Below the pieces are notes generated by a model. It saw only the letters and a list, made by a program, of their open reading frames with translations. It was not told where the DNA came from and searched no databases. Source: an uncultured Acetatifactor sp. (GTDB taxonomy: Bacteria > Bacillota > Clostridia > Lachnospirales > Lachnospiraceae). From it: DNA of 15,785 nt. Made by a program: the position numbers and the translations under genes. Within the stretch, counting starts at the first letter, position 1; the number at the start of each line of letters is the position of its first letter. The stretch spans positions 1-15,785 of the forward strand of contig CAJUJU010000076.1 of the NCBI GenBank assembly GCA_910586835.1, written 5' to 3'. This document shows positions 14,534 to 15,785 of the stretch, piece by piece.

Positions 14534-14547
14534 ATTTTACTGGATTT
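14526..14547 (+). repeat. 22-bp direct repeat, copy 1
   Basis: A 22-base sequence, starting AGCCCTTGATTTTACTGG and ending ATTT, is identical to 15000-15021. This copy lies directly beyond the premature stop of the ERCC4-type gene, marking the likely deletion or recombination point. Confidence 0.9.
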
Positions 14548-14548
14548 C

Positions 14549-14686
14549 TTAGAACTTCCCTTCCTTCGCCGCTTCCTCAAAGTAGTCCGATATGTGGCCG
14601 TTCCTCTTTTCTCGGCTGTCTACCAGTATTACCATCTGCTTTAGCAGACGTTTTGCATCTTCCACTGAATATCTATATTGCCTCAT
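14549..14686 (-). pseudogene. Truncated ERCC4-type nuclease gene
   Basis: Only 45 residues remain: MRQYRYSVEDAKRLLK, then VILVDSREKRNGHISDYF. The VDSREK segment is the start of an ERCC4-type nuclease fold, in which this Asp and Glu-Arg/Lys are part of the metal-binding site; related small nucleases occur in Bacillota phages and integrative elements. A full protein needs roughly 200 or more residues, including the GDY and ERK motifs, which are missing. A TAA stop falls two bases before a 22-bp direct repeat, so the rest was probably lost by recombination there. The ATG at 14686 has GGAGG nine bases upstream and overlaps the end of the preceding 85-residue gene by 14 nt. Confidence 0.7.
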
Positions 14687-14930
14687 TGTATTTAGCCTCC
14701 TTGCCCCGCCGCTCCAATTCCATGATGACCGCAAGAGTCAAATCTCTTATGAACCGCCCATTACCATACCGCCTTGCCAATTGGCCACCATCGCTTGTCA
14801 CGGCTTCCAAGTACTCGTCTGTTAACTGAATATTGTTAAATTTCTTGAAAAGCCTCCAACAGTCTGTGAACATTCCATAGACGTTTTTCAAATCTGCTTC
14901 CGACATAGTTCTTGCCCTCGCTTTCTGCAT
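14673..14930 (-). CDS. 85-residue mobile-element protein of unknown function
   Basis: A predicted helical, soluble protein starting MQKARARTMSEADLKNVYGM and containing DCWRLFKKFNNIQLTDEYLE and QLARRYGNGRFIRDLTLAVI. It lies between a P4-type primase gene and an ERCC4-type nuclease gene; I recall similar small proteins in that position in Bacillota integrative elements, with no known function. ATG 14930 is the likely start, though its ribosome site is weak (GGA close to the ATG, AAGG farther away). The frame is open upstream to 15047 through the direct repeat, but those codons look non-coding. It overlaps the next gene by 14 nt. Confidence 0.7.
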   Translation of the reverse strand: MQKARARTMSEADLKNVYGMFTDCWRLFKKFNNIQLTDEYLEAVTSDGGQLARRYGNGRFIRDLTLAVIMELERRGKEAKYNEAI

Positions 14931-14999
14931 AATTCCGTTACAAAAACCTTGAAATTCCTCACATACATTTTGCACACTTAATCTTGTCAAAGTGCCTGA

Positions 15000-15021
15000 A
15001 GCCCTTGATTTTACTGGATTT
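15000..15021 (+). repeat. 22-bp direct repeat, copy 2
   Basis: Identical to 14526-14547, in the same orientation, 474 bp away. The two copies bracket the 85-residue gene and the nuclease fragment, so recombination between them would remove both. Confidence 0.9.
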
Positions 15022-15030
15022 GTATAGGAC

Positions 15031-15115
15031 TGTGTAAAAATGTGCATTTCATATGTGACATTCTAAAGTTAAACTCTTATAGGAAATTTACATTTACTTT
15101 GCACAAATTTACACA
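15031..15115. repeat. Spaced inverted repeat with TGTGCA/TGCACA motifs
   Basis: TGTGTAAAAATGTGCA (15031-15046) and TGCACAAATTTACACA (15100-15115) are inverted copies matching at 14 of 16 positions. A further TGCACA lies at 14971-14976. The stretch fills the 15022-15127 gap after the primase gene and is very AT-rich between the arms. It could be a binding site for an element-encoded replication or regulatory protein, or a promoter region for the 85-residue gene. Confidence 0.6.
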
Positions 15116-15127
15116 TTCCCGTTTTTG

Positions 15128-15785
15128 TCAGTCAAAAGGCAACGGTTCTTGCCCATCATATTTAACAAAATCTGTCTCTACCGTATATCCTCGTACAATA
15201 TTTCTTACCGTTTTTCCGTCTACTGTTCCGCTAATCGCAAACAATCCTTTTGCCTTAAGCTCCGCAAAGAAATTTCCCTTGTTTTCGCAACCATAGCCAT
15301 TATCTTCACACCACTTTGTATATGCCTCATAAATATCTTTCGCTTTGCTATTTCTTCCTGTTTTCGTCAAACACTCGTTGATGAAATTGCCTATCTTATC
15401 GCTGTCCGTCCTGTAAGTGTCCGTAGCGGTCTGTACTGCTGCCGGGGGCTTCAATCCTTCTTTACGATACAGTTCCAATCCCTCAATACACCAATTCAAG
15501 ATGCCGGATAGTTCCTGTTTATCCCTCAATCGGTTTTTTAAGTCTTTGTCCTGCTCTTGTGGTTCAAAGTGTCTGTCAAAGCTGATAACATTTATTCTGC
15601 CGGAGCTGAAAACCGTATCATCTGTAATCGTTGGCAGATAATTTGTGTTTATCACTAATTTGAATTTAGGGATAAAGCTAAACTCTCTTTGATGCAAATG
15701 CCGCGCCGTGATGGAATCTCTGCCCAACAGGGATTTTAATAAAGCTGTATCAAATAACATTCGCTTTGGCGGCTCACTGGCATTA
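15128..15785 (-). CDS. P4-family phage/plasmid primase-helicase, 5' end missing
   Basis: The last 218 or so residues of a P4-type primase/SF3 helicase are visible; the N-terminal primase and Walker motifs lie beyond the contig end. The frame is open to base 15785 and begins NASEPPKRMLFDTALLKSLL. Family features follow: GRDSITARHLHQREFSFIPK, the SF3 motif C-type strand KLVINTNYLP, and SGRINVISFDRHF with the probable arginine finger. A C-terminal winged-helix-like DNA-binding region (about 120-218) ends QEPLPFD. Such proteins start replication of phage satellites and integrative or plasmid-like elements. ATG 15760 is internal, not the true start. Confidence 0.9.
   Translation of the reverse strand, partial: NASEPPKRMLFDTALLKSLLGRDSITARHLHQREFSFIPKFKLVINTNYLPTITDDTVFSSGRINVISFDRHFEPQEQDKDLKNRLRDKQELSGILNWCIEGLELYRKEGLKPPAAVQTATDTYRTDSDKIGNFINECLTKTGRNSKAKDIYEAYTKWCEDNGYGCENKGNFFAELKAKGLFAISGTVDGKTVRNIVRGYTVETDFVKYDGQEPLPFD

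Overview
The window looks like one complete metagenomic or draft-genome contig from an anaerobic Bacillota, most likely class Clostridia and probably Lachnospiraceae-like. Grounds for this are the strong AGGAGG-type ribosome sites, the protein styles, a flagellin gene and a LexA/DinR-type box. No marker gene fixes the taxon. Bases 1-34 are not biological: they are the Illumina TruSeq read-2 adapter, so the contig truly begins at base 35.

Bases 35-13054 are moderately GC-rich, with all genes on the minus strand. Reading along that strand, a small flagellin-like gene (13054-12263) with its own promoter and terminator comes first. A tightly packed seven-gene operon (12027-337) follows. It encodes an exported membrane protein with a GATase-like fold, an ABC-2 ATPase, its permease, a coiled-coil membrane protein with a Gly/Asp/Asn/Ser linker, a MoxR AAA+ ATPase, a DUF58 protein, and a 1519-residue membrane protein with three von Willebrand A (VWA) domains and a second GATase-like domain. 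Four of the six junctions are start/stop overlaps and the other two gaps are 10 and 16 nt, so the proteins are probably made together. A partial DUF4190-like membrane protein (35-197) with its own promoter lies downstream. MoxR-DUF58-VWA sets are known (for example Bat operons), but the union with an ABC-2 exporter and the giant fused VWA protein make this the best candidate for an uncharacterised envelope machine. Its function is not known from sequence.

Bases 13232-13577 on the plus strand hold a 90-residue protein of unknown function. Its promoter contains a LexA/DinR-like box, suggesting SOS control.

Bases about 13600-15785 are AT-rich and look like the decayed end of an integrative element. 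They hold a promoter followed by two hairpins (possible small RNA), an orphan coding fragment, an antisense-RNA/toxin-like module fused to the C-terminal end of a tyrosine integrase, a 22-bp direct repeat, a truncated ERCC4-type nuclease gene, an 85-residue element protein, an inverted repeat and the C-terminal part of a P4-type primase/helicase cut by the contig end. The remnants suggest deletions removed most of the element between nuclease and integrase.
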